A stretch of 64,000 nucleotides of DNA. Origin: Cryptomeria japonica (lineage: Eukaryota; Streptophyta; Pinopsida; Cupressales; Cupressaceae). Where the stretch lies: the NCBI RefSeq assembly GCF_030272615.1, contig NC_081409.1:20462260-20526259 (forward strand). The letters run 5' to 3'. The notes beneath the pieces were generated by a model. That model made no database searches and was not told where the DNA came from. It was given only the letters and a program-made list of their open reading frames with translations. The position numbers and the translations under genes were made by a program. Numbering within the stretch: position 1 is the stretch's first letter; the number at the start of each line of letters is the position of its first letter. Positions 46,863 through 57,628 of this stretch are shown here, piece after piece.

Positions 46863-47960
46863 ATAGTTGTGCAACTTCAGGCTTTGGAAGTACACCTTAA
46901 AATACATCTAAAGGAAGGGTCAAAAACAAGTCCAAGGATTGGGTTGATCTAGACCCATACTCATTTGTGCCTTTGAGGCAACATTCTTGTGTTTGTGTGC
47001 TTGCTTTGTTTTCTTGTCAAAGAAAAATCAGAAAATCAATCCCAAAAACATAGTATTCATCCAACATTTCTCAAAAACAAACAAAAATACCAAAAACAAA
47101 GTGCAAACAACAAAGAGACAAATTTTATGACCATTCTTCACATCTTGCGAAAGAAGAAGTGTCATCAGAATATCAACTTGAAAAGGAGACCATTAAGCTC
47201 AAAGGCTTTGATCAAAAGGAGGAACTTCTTCTATCTCAATAGACAAATCTTTGTCTCACATAGAGTCTTTCTACATCGCATGCGTCTATACCTTCAAGGT
47301 AAAACAAATGAGTTTGATTCAGAATCATTGAATCGTAGAGCTTTTATGCAATATAGAGCTCTGAGTTATCACAAAAATCAAGGAGGAAAGATTAATCCCA
47401 ACTTCTTCCCAAACATCTGTATCACCTACAACACAGCTCGAGAAGTGCCACCAACGCTTGAAAGGGAAGAGATAGAGTTTGTCCCATTTGTAACACAAAG
47501 TTTTTATTGAAGTTGAAAACATTTTCATCCATCATCTCACTCATACATCATCACTTCATCATCAATCCGTCCCAACTCTCAAAACATTAAGAGGTTCTTG
47601 TTCCAAGTTCTCTTTTAGATATTGCTTGAAATCAAACACATCACATCACTTTTTAGATTGTTTCTACATCTAGGATAAGCTCATCCTAAGAGACACATCT
47701 ACGCAAGTTAAAACTAGTTCATGAGTGAATCTTCTCATTGCTAGGTAGTCAAAATCTGTAACACATCTCAGATTTCTCTACACCTTATCACATCCAAACT
47801 TATCAAACAAACAAGCAATTCAAAGAAGGAATTTCGGTTACATCTACCTTAAAGTGCTAGAGATCCCCATACAACACAAATCACCAACCATCAATCTTTC
47901 ATTTCATCACCAACTCATCATCATCTTCAATCAACTTCAAACACAAACTTGCAAACAAAA
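46863..47960 (+). other. Gag leader without recognisable primer site
   Basis: About 1.1 kb before the Gag ATG, rich in CA/AT, with no TGG-led tRNA complement that I can recognise. The frame at 46989..47510 (173 codons) has no known domain and is Lys/Asn/Arg-rich; it may be chance or a small leader ORF. Confidence 0.45.
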
Positions 47961-49136
47961 ATGGCTCAAACCCGATCACAGTCGAGACAACGAGAAATAG
48001 AAAGAGAAGAAGAAGAAGAGGAAAATCTCAATGAATTTCAAGAAGCACTTGGAGGAAATGCAAATGACGAAAACCCAAGTACTCCTACTCCTGCAACAAT
48101 AGAAAGGGCTCAGCATAACCCTCTCTTTAACAGACTTTTTGACGAAATACTCAGGAGCAATGCGGATGCTCACTTCTTAAGACTTGCTCAAGAAGGAGCC
48201 AAACTCCCCTCAGACTTTGATCTTGCCCAATTAAGACAAGCATCAGAAAGACAAAGTCGCCATGAGGAGGAAGGGCATAGAGATCCCATCAGATATAACA
48301 TCCCTCGAGGTAACCCACCACCTCCTCCTCCAAATGAAATGGAGATGTTGTGGCAACAAGTCGAGAATCTCGCCCAACAACTTCATAGTGGTGTCAAGAT
48401 TAACCAATTCTCACTCAATGACATCTGTCCCTATCCTTTTGATAGGAATCTTTATATGCCACCCTTTCCACGTGGGTTCGAAACACCCAAATTTGAAAAA
48501 TATAGAGGAAAGGGGGATCCCCGTGATCATGTCTGAGAATTTCATTCCGCTTGTCTTGAAGTGGCATATGAAGACACCTACCTAATGCGCCTTTTTCCCC
48601 AAAGCTTGGGAGGAACAACCACATCATGGTTTTCCCGACTACCAGGTGGCATTAGAACATTTGAGGAACTCATCCAGAAGTTCCTATCTCATTACTCTTA
48701 TAAAATTGAACGCGACATCACCATGGCTGATCTATGCAATACCAAACAAAAACCAGGTGAACTATTCTCAGTATTCCTGTAATGATGGCGCCAAATGTCT
48801 AGCAGACGTTCTCTTCAGTTACCTGAACGAGAACTAGTGGAAATTTTCATTTCCAACTTAAACGAAGAAATGGAATTTCACTTGGATGTCAAAGACACAG
48901 ACTCTTTTAACGATATGATCACCAAGGGTTTAAAATGTGAAAGGGCACTCATCAAGAAAGGACTCATCAAAATCTTTAATGAACCAAAAGATGGTCCTCA
49001 CCCGCGCTTCAATAGTGATAAACCAAACTTCTAGAACAAGAACAAAAATATCGTCAACGATGGAGTTGTGGATGCTCGGACTATCCAAAATGCACAACCT
49101 GTGGTTCGATTTGCAGGACAAAATCCTCCACCTTAG
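47961..49136 (+). pseudogene. Gag of the Tat-like element, interrupted by stops
   Basis: The start is the ATG at 47961 in an AAAATGGCT context (MAQTRSQSRQREIEREEEEE); an ATG four codons upstream is also in frame. The frame runs through a Pro-rich segment to the retrotransposon-Gag core: SLGGTTTSWFSRLPGGIRTF (about 48604), KQKPGELFSVFL and LPERELVEIFISNLNEEMEF. Stops occur at 48534 (TGA), 48780 and 48783 (TAA TGA), 49032 (TAG) and 49134 (TAG), with no frameshift. Each stop can be explained by a single C-to-T or G-to-A change. Gag would form the particle; five stops make this copy unlikely to do so. Confidence 0.82.
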
Positions 49137-51728
49137 AATAACACAAATGTTCCTTCCAATCAAGGTCGCATCACGTCTCATGATGAACCTAGACCTCGTC
49201 AGCAAAAACAAAAACGCACATACACTCCCTTAGGGGAACCCATTGAAACAGTGTTGCGACAACTCATTTCTCAAAATTTGATCACTCTACCTAAGCTATC
49301 AAACTATGAGCCTCAGGTCAAATCGGCATGGTGGAGAGATACTGAACACTGTGAATTCCATCAAGGAAGAGGACACAAGACAAGTAATTGTCACCGATTG
49401 AAAGATCTCATTCAGGATCTTATTGATCGAGGAGAAATTGAAGTTGAAGGACATGACCCAAAAACAACCAATAATGATCATCAGATGTTCAAGAATCCAC
49501 TTCCATCACAAGATCAAAGGGGTCCTTCCACTTCTAGGCGAGGCACTGATACCACTGATTATACGCAGGCTACGTATAATTATACTGTAAATCACCTGTA
49601 TGATGCCAGTGAACAAATTGCAACCATAACCTTCAAAAATCCCACCTCAAATTGCAATGTTGTTACACGTCGTGGCAAGGTCACCATCAAGGCAGCTCCA
49701 CAAGGCACCACCTCTGTCCCAAAGCAGTACAATCTTGTGGAACAATTAGACAAAACGCTTGCGCTTATATCCATTTTAGAGCTATTGCGCCTATCGCCAT
49801 CTCATAAAACAATCTTGGATCAAGCACTCCAAGAGGCGTCAGTCCCTGCAAACCTGAATACGGACCAGTTTCAAGCCATGGTTGGAAATCTAAAGTCATC
49901 ACCTTGTCTCACTTTTTCTGAAAGTGACAACTCTTCTTTCCAACAACCTCATAATGCTTCGCTACACATTGAAGGCTTTATCAACCAACATAGGATCAAG
50001 CGAGTCTTGATAGATAATGGAGCAGGCCTAAACATTTGTACACTACAGTTGGTCACAGCATTGGGATATGCAATAGAATCAGTGGATCCTCGCAAGAAGA
50101 TCACCATCAAGGCCTATGATGATGCAGAGCGTTCATCCAAAGGAGCTGTGGTACTACCAATCCGAGTGGGCTCTGTGGTAAAGCACATCATCTATCAGGT
50201 TCTGGACCTTCCTCTGCCATATAATCTATTATTAGGGAGACCTTGGATACATGCCATGCAAGCTGTTCCATCTACCTACCATCAATGTATCAAGTTCCCA
50301 CATAACGGTACAGAGATCACAATCCTGGGCGATGCAAATCCCTTTGCATTTTGCCATAATATCAGCCATCAACCAGAAATTACTGTTCCTAATAATAGGG
50401 AAGCCATTTCCTCCACATCATATGTAAGTCCCGCCTCTCTTGCCAGTTCGAACACCCCTATACCCAAGCAAGAAAAGCTTAAGATAAAAGTAGCAGAGGA
50501 AGGTCCTGGAGAATACAACTTGAGTCAGCTCTTTTGTGTGGGACAAATGCCCACTTCTCCTAGAACACATGGTAAGCCACAACAGTTACTCCAGCAACCA
50601 CTAATCATACCAGCATGTGCCTTGACGCCATTCATCCTTGGAAAGAGTCAAGAGGAAGAGACACAAGATGAGGACCTAGCGGACTGGATCTATAAAGATC
50701 CCATCACCACTGATAAACCGCGAGTTACACTTCCTATAGAACAGTATGGCAAAGGCCTCCTCATTATGCAAAGAATGGGATATGATGGTCAGAGTGCTTT
50801 GGGATACTGCAAACAAGGACGACATGAACCTCTGCTACCAGAATTCAAGCCCAAAGGTAATACAGGCCTTGGCTTTGAAAAAGAGATCCTTCCTCAACTC
50901 AGATTCAAAGGAAAACCCAGCAAACCATTTTGCCCACCTACTGCAAAGAGGACACCTTTCATAATCAAAGCACCATCAAGCACTATCCCCACTGCCCCAT
51001 CGAGGCTCACAACTCCACCATCTACAATACCAATCATCCCACCAATCAAACCAGTAATCCCATTCGCAACAGCCATTACATCCATAGTACCATTAGCAGC
51101 AGCCACTGTATCAAAGCCCGCAGTAGCATCTATGGCACCAGCAGAAGCAACTGAGTCAACACTACCGATACTCCCCGTATTGGATTCCTTAATCCCCATC
51201 GACCTTCCTGCAGCACCGATCATTTCATCTACAAAGGTACATCAACCAATCACACCTGTAGTATTTAACTCAAAGGACATCCCAATATGGTATAGTAATC
51301 GGATGCTGGAAAGTGACTCAGAGACCGACTCACATGAGTGGGAATTTGATTCTGTACAGCTTAACACTTCAGATGAGGAAGACACATCACCACCTCCACC
51401 ACGCAAAGATATCCCTATTTACGGAGAAGCACAGATAAAGACCACTTGGGTTCCTGAACTAGAAACATCTTCCACAGACCCTACGTCTCATCCTACGCCT
51501 GATTCTGACAAGGAGAGTACCATCAACGACCTTCACCATAACGTCTTAACCCTCACTGATACATCTAGCACACTTAACCTAATCGATGAAGTAATGCCCA
51601 TTATCCACCCTAAACTCATTGAATGGAACCAACCTAATCCCCCATGTCTTGACCTCTTCCAAAACGATGAGGCCATCATTGACTTTTTGGAATTAAGGGA
51701 TAACCTACCAAGCGGGGATCACAGCTAG
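49137..51728 (+). CDS. Gag C-terminus, aspartic protease and G-patch segment (open frame)
   Basis: The frame continues the Gag frame, open for 863 codons. It holds the Tat-type knuckle CEFHQGRGHKTSNCHRLK (about 49350). Next comes the protease with VLIDNGAGLNICTL (about 50006), in which the catalytic motif is Asp-Asn-Gly rather than Asp-Ser/Thr-Gly, followed by YNLLLGRPWIHAM (about 50221). A G-patch-like stretch reads YGKGLLIMQRMGYDGQSALG, then GNTGLGFEKE (about 50743 to 50884). A long Pro/Ala/Thr/Ile-rich linker leads to the end. The terminal TAG at 51726 is caused by a run of four G at 51714..51717: reading with one G fewer puts the next frame in register. G-patches are RNA-binding motifs. 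I recall them in some plant Tat polyproteins, so this is notable rather than unique. Confidence 0.8.
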   Translation, partial: NNTNVPSNQGRITSHDEPRPRQQKQKRTYTPLGEPIETVLRQLISQNLITLPKLSNYEPQVKSAWWRDTEHCEFHQGRGHKTSNCHRLKDLIQDLIDRGEIEVEGHDPKTTNNDHQMFKNPLPSQDQRGPSTSRRGTDTTDYTQATYNYTVNHLYDASEQIATITFKNPTSNCNVVTRRGKVTIKAAPQGTTSVPKQYNLVEQLDKTLALISILELLRLSPSHKTILDQALQEASVPANLNTDQFQAMVGNLKSSPCLTFSESDNSSFQQPHNASLHIEGFINQHRIKRVLIDNGAGLNICTLQLVTALGYAIESVDPRKKITIKAYDDAERSSKGAVVLPIRVGSVVKHIIYQVLDLPLPYNLLLGRPWIHAMQAVPSTYHQCIKFPHNGTEITILGDANPFAFCHNISHQPEITVPNNREAISSTSYVSPASLASSNTPIPKQEKLKIKVAEEGPGEYNLSQLFCVGQMPTSPRTHGKPQQLLQQPLIIPACALTPFILGKSQEEETQDEDLADWIYKDPITTDKPRVTLPIEQYGKGLLIMQRMGYDGQSALGYCKQGRHEPLLPEFKPKGNTGLGFEKEILPQLRFKGKPSKPFCPPTAKRTPFIIKAPSSTIPTAPSRLTTPPSTIPIIPPIKPVIPFATAITSIVPLAAATVSKPAVASMAPAEATESTLPILPVLDSLIPIDLPAAPIISSTKVHQPITPVVFNSKDIPIWYSNRMLESDSETDSHEWEFDSVQLNTSDEEDTSPPPPRKDIPIYGEAQIKTTWVPELETSSTDPTSHPTPDSDKESTINDLHHNVLTLTDTSSTLNLIDEVMPIIHPKLIEWNQPNPPCLDLFQNDEAIIDFLELRDNLPSGDHS

Positions 51729-51954
51729 ATTCGCCATAGAACTTAATAGCGCAGCATACTTCGGGGCGGATGCCAAACCTTTCAGCTGCAAAAATATAAC
51801 GATAAAACATGGATCTTCCAATGAAAACCACACTGTGGCACTGTTTGATCCAACAAAAGTAAAAAGAAAGAGCGTATCCAACGGTGAAAACCTCTCCGAG
51901 GCACCTGAGGATGAAGGGTTTGACATTCTCCCTGATAGTACACAATAGGAATGA
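51718..51954 (+). pseudogene. Protease to RT linker with two stops
   Basis: In the frame of pol this segment reads ITARFAIELNSAAYFGADAK and so joins the Gag-protease frame directly if one G of the preceding run is ignored. TAG at 51946 and TGA at 51952 follow, then the long open pol frame. Confidence 0.7.
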
Positions 51955-54900
51955 TCAACGATTCTCATCGAGGAAACCAAAGAATACAATGTGGGGACTC
52001 CTAAAAATCCTCATCTCATACATCTAGCATCTCTTCTCACTCCAGAAGAACAGCCTAAATTTATAGAGTTCTTCCAGAAGCGTCAGATCAACTTTGCATG
52101 GTCATATGTAGACATGCCTGGGCTTGATCCTGATTTAGTCATGCATCACCTCACCGTAGCAAAAGGAGCCAAACCTGTCAAGCAGAAGCTTCGTAAGATG
52201 CATCCTCAGATTGCAGTGCTAGTCAAAACAGAACTCAAGAAACTCCTAGATGTTGGCTTCATTAGGCCAATTGATTATGCAGAATGGATCTCCAATATTG
52301 TGTCTGTCGGCAAACCAAAAGGGGGCATCCGCATTTGTACTAACTTCAGAGATCTAAATAAAGCCTATCCTAAGGATGACTTCCCCCTTCCAAATATCGA
52401 CATCATAGTGGATCTAACAGCAGGACATGCCATTCTTTCACTCATGGATGGTTTTTCAGGATACAATCAGATAAAGATCGCACCAGAAGATCAACATAAG
52501 ACCGCCTTCACATGTCCATGGGGCACATATTGCTGGAATGTAATGCCCTTCGGTCTCAAAAATGCAGGAGCAACCTATCAAAGAGCAATGACCACCATCT
52601 TCCATGACATGATGCATACTATGATGGAAGATTATGTGGATGACTTACTAGCAAAATCACTCACCAGAGAAGGGGATCTCCACATCTTAGATAAAATCTT
52701 TGATAGACTGGAACAATATCATGTTCGACTCAACCCAAAGAAATGTGTCTTTGGAGTGACCTCCGGGAAGCTTCTAGGATACATTGTCTCAAGCAAAGGC
52801 ATTGAGGTCGATCCAGCAAAGGTTAAGGCAATAATGGACATGCCACCTCCAAAGAATATCAATCAGCTAAGGACATTACAAGGACGGCTTCAATCCATCC
52901 GAAGATTCATTGCACAATTGGCTGATAAGTGTCACCCATTTACACATCTGCTACACAAGAACATCCACTTTCAGTGGGATGCTCGATGCCAGCAAGCATT
53001 TCAGACGCTTAAAGACTATCTCATGAATCCACCATTGTTGATGCCACCAGATCCAAGTAGACTGTTGTTACTTTATATCTCAGTGACAAGTACAGCATTA
53101 GGTGTATTACTGGCACAACATAATGCAGAAGGCAAAGAGTGTGCTGTATACTACATCTCTCGCACACTGGTTGGCTATGAACTCAATTACACCCCTATTG
53201 AGCAAGCTTGCCTAGTAGTAATCTTAGCAGCCACTAAACTAAGGCACTATCTGTTAACACACAAGGTACAACTCATTGCAAAGATTGATCCACTCAAGTA
53301 TTTACTCAGCAAAGCAGCATTGACAGGTCGCTTGGCCAAATGGGTGATGATTCTAAGTGAATTTGACATCGAGTATGTGGACCGTAAAGCTATCAAAGGG
53401 CAGATCATTGCAGATCAGTTGGCTGATGCACCACTCATAGGCGATCATCCCCTCATTTCCAATTTTCCAGATGAAGAGATATTCATGATCACAGAAGTAC
53501 AACCATGGAAACTATATTTTGATGGTTCATACACTAGGCACGGCTCAGGGGCAGGCATTTTGTTTATCACACCTCAAGGTGACAGCATCCCGAAGTCTTA
53601 CAGGCTCACATTTCCATGCACAAACAACATAGCAAAGTATGAGGCCTTGATCATAGGACTCAGGTTAGCCGTACAATGGAAATTACAAGAACTACAAGTA
53701 TATGGCGATTCCCAACTAGTCATTCGACAAGCAACAGATGAATATCAAACCAAAGATGATAAACTCATGCCATATAAGCAAATGGTGGACACTCTAAAGA
53801 CATCATTTACTACTATCACTTTTGAGCAGATACCAAGAGATCAGAATCGAGCTGCTGACGCCATGGCTACCATCGCATCTCTACTAGATCTTCCACAGAA
53901 TTCAACACGCTACGAGTTCTTGGTAGAACAGCTTTGGATCCCCGCTTATGATATCCCCGAATCTGAAATGATATGTCGCCTTGTTGGTTCCGAATCCCCA
54001 TGGTACGGTGAGTTCTACACCTATCTCCGCGATCATACCCTTCCTCCCAACCAATCAAATAACCAACGAAAAACCTTCATTCACCAAACTGCTCGATATA
54101 CCATTATTGCCGAAACCCTATACCGACGTAGTCTTGATGGTACTCTCCTTCGATGTCTGGAACAGGATGAGATAACAAAGGTTTTGGAAGAGGTACATGA
54201 AGGAATTTGCGGGACTCACTCAAGTGGTCCATCACTAGCCAAGAAGATCATGCGAGCTGGATACTATTGGCCATCTATGGAAAAGGATTCCTACTACTTT
54301 GTCAGGAAATGCAAGAAATGTCAAGTTCACGGTGACCTGATACATGCACCAGCACAGGAACTGCAACCAATCACAACACCATGGCCTTTTTGTCAATGGG
54401 GCCTTGACCTTGTGGGTAAGATTCATCCATCTTCATCCAATGGCCACAAATTCATTATTACCGCTACCGAATATTTCACAAAGTGGATCGAAGCTATTCC
54501 ACTTACCCAAGTCACCGGCAAGCAGATCGCCTCATTCATCCTCAACTACATCATATGCCAGTATGGTGTACCCATGTCCATCATCACAGATAACGGTCTT
54601 CCTTTCAAAAATCAGGATGTCCGTGAGCTTTGTGAGAAATTTCATATCCAACATCGCTTTTCCACCCCCTATTACCCACAAGGCAATGGTCAGGCTGAAG
54701 CATCCAATAAAAACATATTGAGAATCCTAAAGAAGACAGTCAATGATGCTGGTCGTGATTGGCATGTTCAATTGAATCCAGCATTATGGGCATATCGAAC
54801 TAGCATTCGGACCCCTACAGGCGCAACTCCTTATTCATTGGTCTATGGTGCAGAAGCTATCTTGCCTATTGAGGTTGAGATACCATCATTGCGAGTTTCC

Positions 54901-55257
54901 TTGCATAATCTCATCGATGATGAAGCATACAGAGTCTCACGTCTTCAGGACTTAGAGTTACTTGATGAGAAGCGACAAGCTGCATACAATCACCTCAAAG
55001 CCTATCAGCAGCGCATGAGTAGAAGCTACAATCACCGAGTTAGATCTCGTACATTTGAGGTAGGTGATCTTGTTCTTCGAGAGAATCCTCGTAACCAACC
55101 AAACAGAGAACATCAAGGCAAGTTTGAATCAAATTGGCTCGGCCCATATGTTGTCACTGCTGTATTCGGGTCTGGGGCATATCAGTTGGCTACATCAGAC
55201 GGAGAACCACTCGCAGATCCAATCAATAGCATGCACCTCAAACGGTTTTATACCTAA
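51955..55257 (+). CDS. Pol of the Tat-like element: RT, RNase H, second RNase H, integrase
   Basis: 1100 codons without a stop. The RT begins with VKTELKKLLDVGFIRPI and GGIRICTNFRDLNKAYPKD, has GFSGYNQIKIAPEDQ and PFGLKNAGATYQRAM, and carries the catalytic YVDD at 52633..52644. An RNase H connection (DMPPPKNINQLRTLQGRLQ to YVDRKAIKGQIIADQLAD) follows. A second, archaeal-type RNase H follows: KLYFDGSYTRHGSGAGI, KYEALIIGLRLA, VYGDSQLVIRQ and NRAADAMATIAS (about 53506 to 53880). The integrase has an HHCC finger (HEGICGTH..CKKCQVH, about 54196 to 54330) and catalytic Asp, Asp, Glu in WGLDLVGKI, IITDNGLPFKN and GNGQAEASNK. It ends GAYQLATSDGEPLADPIN without a chromodomain. No start codon of its own is needed in a polyprotein. 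This is the best-preserved pol in the window. Confidence 0.93.
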   Translation, partial: STILIEETKEYNVGTPKNPHLIHLASLLTPEEQPKFIEFFQKRQINFAWSYVDMPGLDPDLVMHHLTVAKGAKPVKQKLRKMHPQIAVLVKTELKKLLDVGFIRPIDYAEWISNIVSVGKPKGGIRICTNFRDLNKAYPKDDFPLPNIDIIVDLTAGHAILSLMDGFSGYNQIKIAPEDQHKTAFTCPWGTYCWNVMPFGLKNAGATYQRAMTTIFHDMMHTMMEDYVDDLLAKSLTREGDLHILDKIFDRLEQYHVRLNPKKCVFGVTSGKLLGYIVSSKGIEVDPAKVKAIMDMPPPKNINQLRTLQGRLQSIRRFIAQLADKCHPFTHLLHKNIHFQWDARCQQAFQTLKDYLMNPPLLMPPDPSRLLLLYISVTSTALGVLLAQHNAEGKECAVYYISRTLVGYELNYTPIEQACLVVILAATKLRHYLLTHKVQLIAKIDPLKYLLSKAALTGRLAKWVMILSEFDIEYVDRKAIKGQIIADQLADAPLIGDHPLISNFPDEEIFMITEVQPWKLYFDGSYTRHGSGAGILFITPQGDSIPKSYRLTFPCTNNIAKYEALIIGLRLAVQWKLQELQVYGDSQLVIRQATDEYQTKDDKLMPYKQMVDTLKTSFTTITFEQIPRDQNRAADAMATIASLLDLPQNSTRYEFLVEQLWIPAYDIPESEMICRLVGSESPWYGEFYTYLRDHTLPPNQSNNQRKTFIHQTARYTIIAETLYRRSLDGTLLRCLEQDEITKVLEEVHEGICGTHSSGPSLAKKIMRAGYYWPSMEKDSYYFVRKCKKCQVHGDLIHAPAQELQPITTPWPFCQWGLDLVGKIHPSSSNGHKFIITATEYFTKWIEAIPLTQVTGKQIASFILNYIICQYGVPMSIITDNGLPFKNQDVRELCEKFHIQHRFSTPYYPQGNGQAEASNKNILRILKKTVNDAGRDWHVQLNPALWAYRTSIRTPTGATPYSLVYGAEAILPIEVEIPSLRVSLHNLIDDEAYRVSRLQDLELLDEKRQAAYNHLKAYQQRMSRSYNHRVRSRTFEVGDLVLRENPRNQPNREHQGKFESNWLGPYVVTAVFGSGAYQLATSDGEPLADPINSMHLKRFYT

Positions 55258-57616
55258 GGTGTACAAGGCATCAGGCTCCCCTGCATACCAGAAAATACCA
55301 AAAACAATCAGAAAAATGTCTTGAAGAAAATACAAAAACATTCAAAAAAAGTAAAGAAAAATCATGCATCCAAATGGTGAACAACCACTCCGGTGGCACC
55401 TTGGGTAAGTGCGATGGTGAAAACCTGGCAAATAGGCACAACTCGTAAAGACAATGGCTCCAGTATCTTTCAGATTCATTGCAATCACATTCATGCATCC
55501 ACACATCCATCCATCCAAACCATGGCTTGTTATTTGATCTGTAATCAAAGATAGTACTTCATGTGTCTTGCATCCCACTTTTTCATAGTCATGTCTACAC
55601 TTGGGGGCAATACCCTTAAAAAATCTAGATGATGGAAGTGGATTCTACATTACTGGTGATTCATTGGCAAAAACATTCAAAAAGGTCTCACAAAATCCAA
55701 AAATATTCAAAAAACATCTCACAAAATCCAAAAACATCAAAAATAAAACAAAAACATGGCAACACATTGTACATACTCCTCCGTGCAGATGCAAAACAAA
55801 CATTGACACAGTACTCACATAATGACCACTTATCAATTGACCACACAATCAACATCAACAATCAAACTGTCTTCAACAAGGATGCATCCTTCCTTACCAG
55901 AACAAAGACAAAAGTGACGTTTTCTTTGACAAGAAAATTATGTTAAGCTATCAAATGCTTGGTTGATTCGTGAGTAATTCATTTGTTTATCTGTATCGGG
56001 ATCTTTCAGCATTGTTTTGTATCATTTGCGCATTATTTCCGATGAAGTTCTGGGGCATGTACTAATGGTGTCTACGTGGGAAGTTCACTAAGCTACGTAA
56101 TCTTATGCCAAATACAGTCATAGATCATTACGGCTTGCTGACTACAGCGTATACCTCGACCATATGAGCATGAACCATTACCAAGGATCCATATTCTTTT
56201 ATTCTTTATGTATATACTATTTGTTTACAGGTATAATGCTCATTCTTTGGTTCCTCCTCATCCAATTTGGATAAAGGTTTTTATTTCTTAGTACGGTATG
56301 CACTTGTCTCAGGATATGATTAGCCTAAGATCAAGGAGGATGATCCAAGTCATGCATGAACGGAGATAATCCTTGTCTGTTCCGCAAGCAATACTCAGGT
56401 CAACTTGATCCATTATATCAAGTTGTTTGTATTAACTTGCTATATCAAAATTAATGTAAGGAATACACAGGTCATCTTGAATCTTTATGTCAAGTTGCTT
56501 GTATTTTCTTACAACATTTTAAAGCTCAATGATGGAAAATAAAGCACCATGGATCATCATTCCATCTCATTTGTATATATTGCATTCCATCCATCCATAC
56601 ATTCATAAATAGCTGCATATCATTCATACATAGTAATGACAATGGATACTCTATTTTCCTCTTCTTCCATAGGAATGTAATAGGTCCTCCATTTGTTCTA
56701 TCTAACATTGAACCCCCCCCACCCTCCCCATCTCGATAATCACCATCACATACCCTACATCATGTCCCAATCAACCTAATCACGCCACGTTCATCACCAT
56801 CCATCTCTAAATAGGAGGGATTGTGTTTCCTATCCTAAGTCATCCAATAAGTCAAGAAAGTTGCTCTATCTGCACAGATACATTGACTCACACACACCTA
56901 GACTATCAACAAATACTCTGATCACGTATCTTCGGGTCTCAACAGGTAATCGATTATGGTAATCCTAGACTACATCAGGCATTTATCATAATGACCTAGT
57001 CTCAACGGGGCTGCCATGATTCCCCACAACCATCCATCACACGCACACACTATCAATTGATCAACCAATCAAACACAATCCAACGGACAATTACATCAAT
57101 TGTCTACGTCTCAACGAGTATTTTGCTTCATATACCTTGACTTCATCGGGCAATTACATCAATTGTCTAAGTCACATCAGGTCACTTTGATTCACTTACT
57201 CAGACTTTATCATGTCCAAGCGACCAACTGACATCAACTGTCACGCTTTGACTTGACCGGGGCAATTAAACCGATTGCACCAGATTGTCCAAACAATTTT
57301 GATCAATTGTATAGCATCAATCCAAACCCCACACTACATCTGCTATGTATCTCTTGCATGACCTCAGGGTACTCGTTGGCTTGTTGTTTCTTCATATTCA
57401 CTCCATTTTCTCCCATTCTTTCATCATTAGTTCTAATTTCTTCTATTCTACCTCCCCTCCGCTTTTCCTTCTTTTTCGAGAGATCGCCCGATTTTTCAAA
57501 AAAATTTGGCCCATCCCTCGAGGGGGCATACCACCCATTAAATTTACATTTTATGGGGCATTTCTTCACACTTATTTTTCTTTCTTTGAAACGACGCTAT
57601 AAACTGCACCGTCTCA
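55258..57616 (+). other. Region between pol and the 3' LTR
   Basis: About 2.4 kb with no supported gene on either strand. AAAATCCAAAAA(T/C)AT-type words recur at 55680..55760. At 56930..57260 diverged repeats of GGCAATTACATCAATTGTCT and GTC(T/A)CAACGAG are seen. Tat elements often have a long tail here, sometimes with an extra ORF; none is recognisable. Confidence 0.45.
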
Positions 57617-57628
57617 AAGAGGGGCAAA
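57617..57628 (+). other. Polypurine tract of the Tat-like element
   Basis: AAAGAGGGGCAAA immediately precedes TGTAGTCACATAA. It is the same string, on the opposite strand, as the PPT of the pol-less element around 35985, which supports recognition of both by similar machinery. Confidence 0.85.

Noticed and set aside
46989-47510. 173-codon frame in the Tat leader as a gene
   Set aside because: It is Lys/Asn/Arg-rich with no domain and no homology that I recognise, and leaders of such elements often contain chance frames. It is mentioned in the leader entry only.
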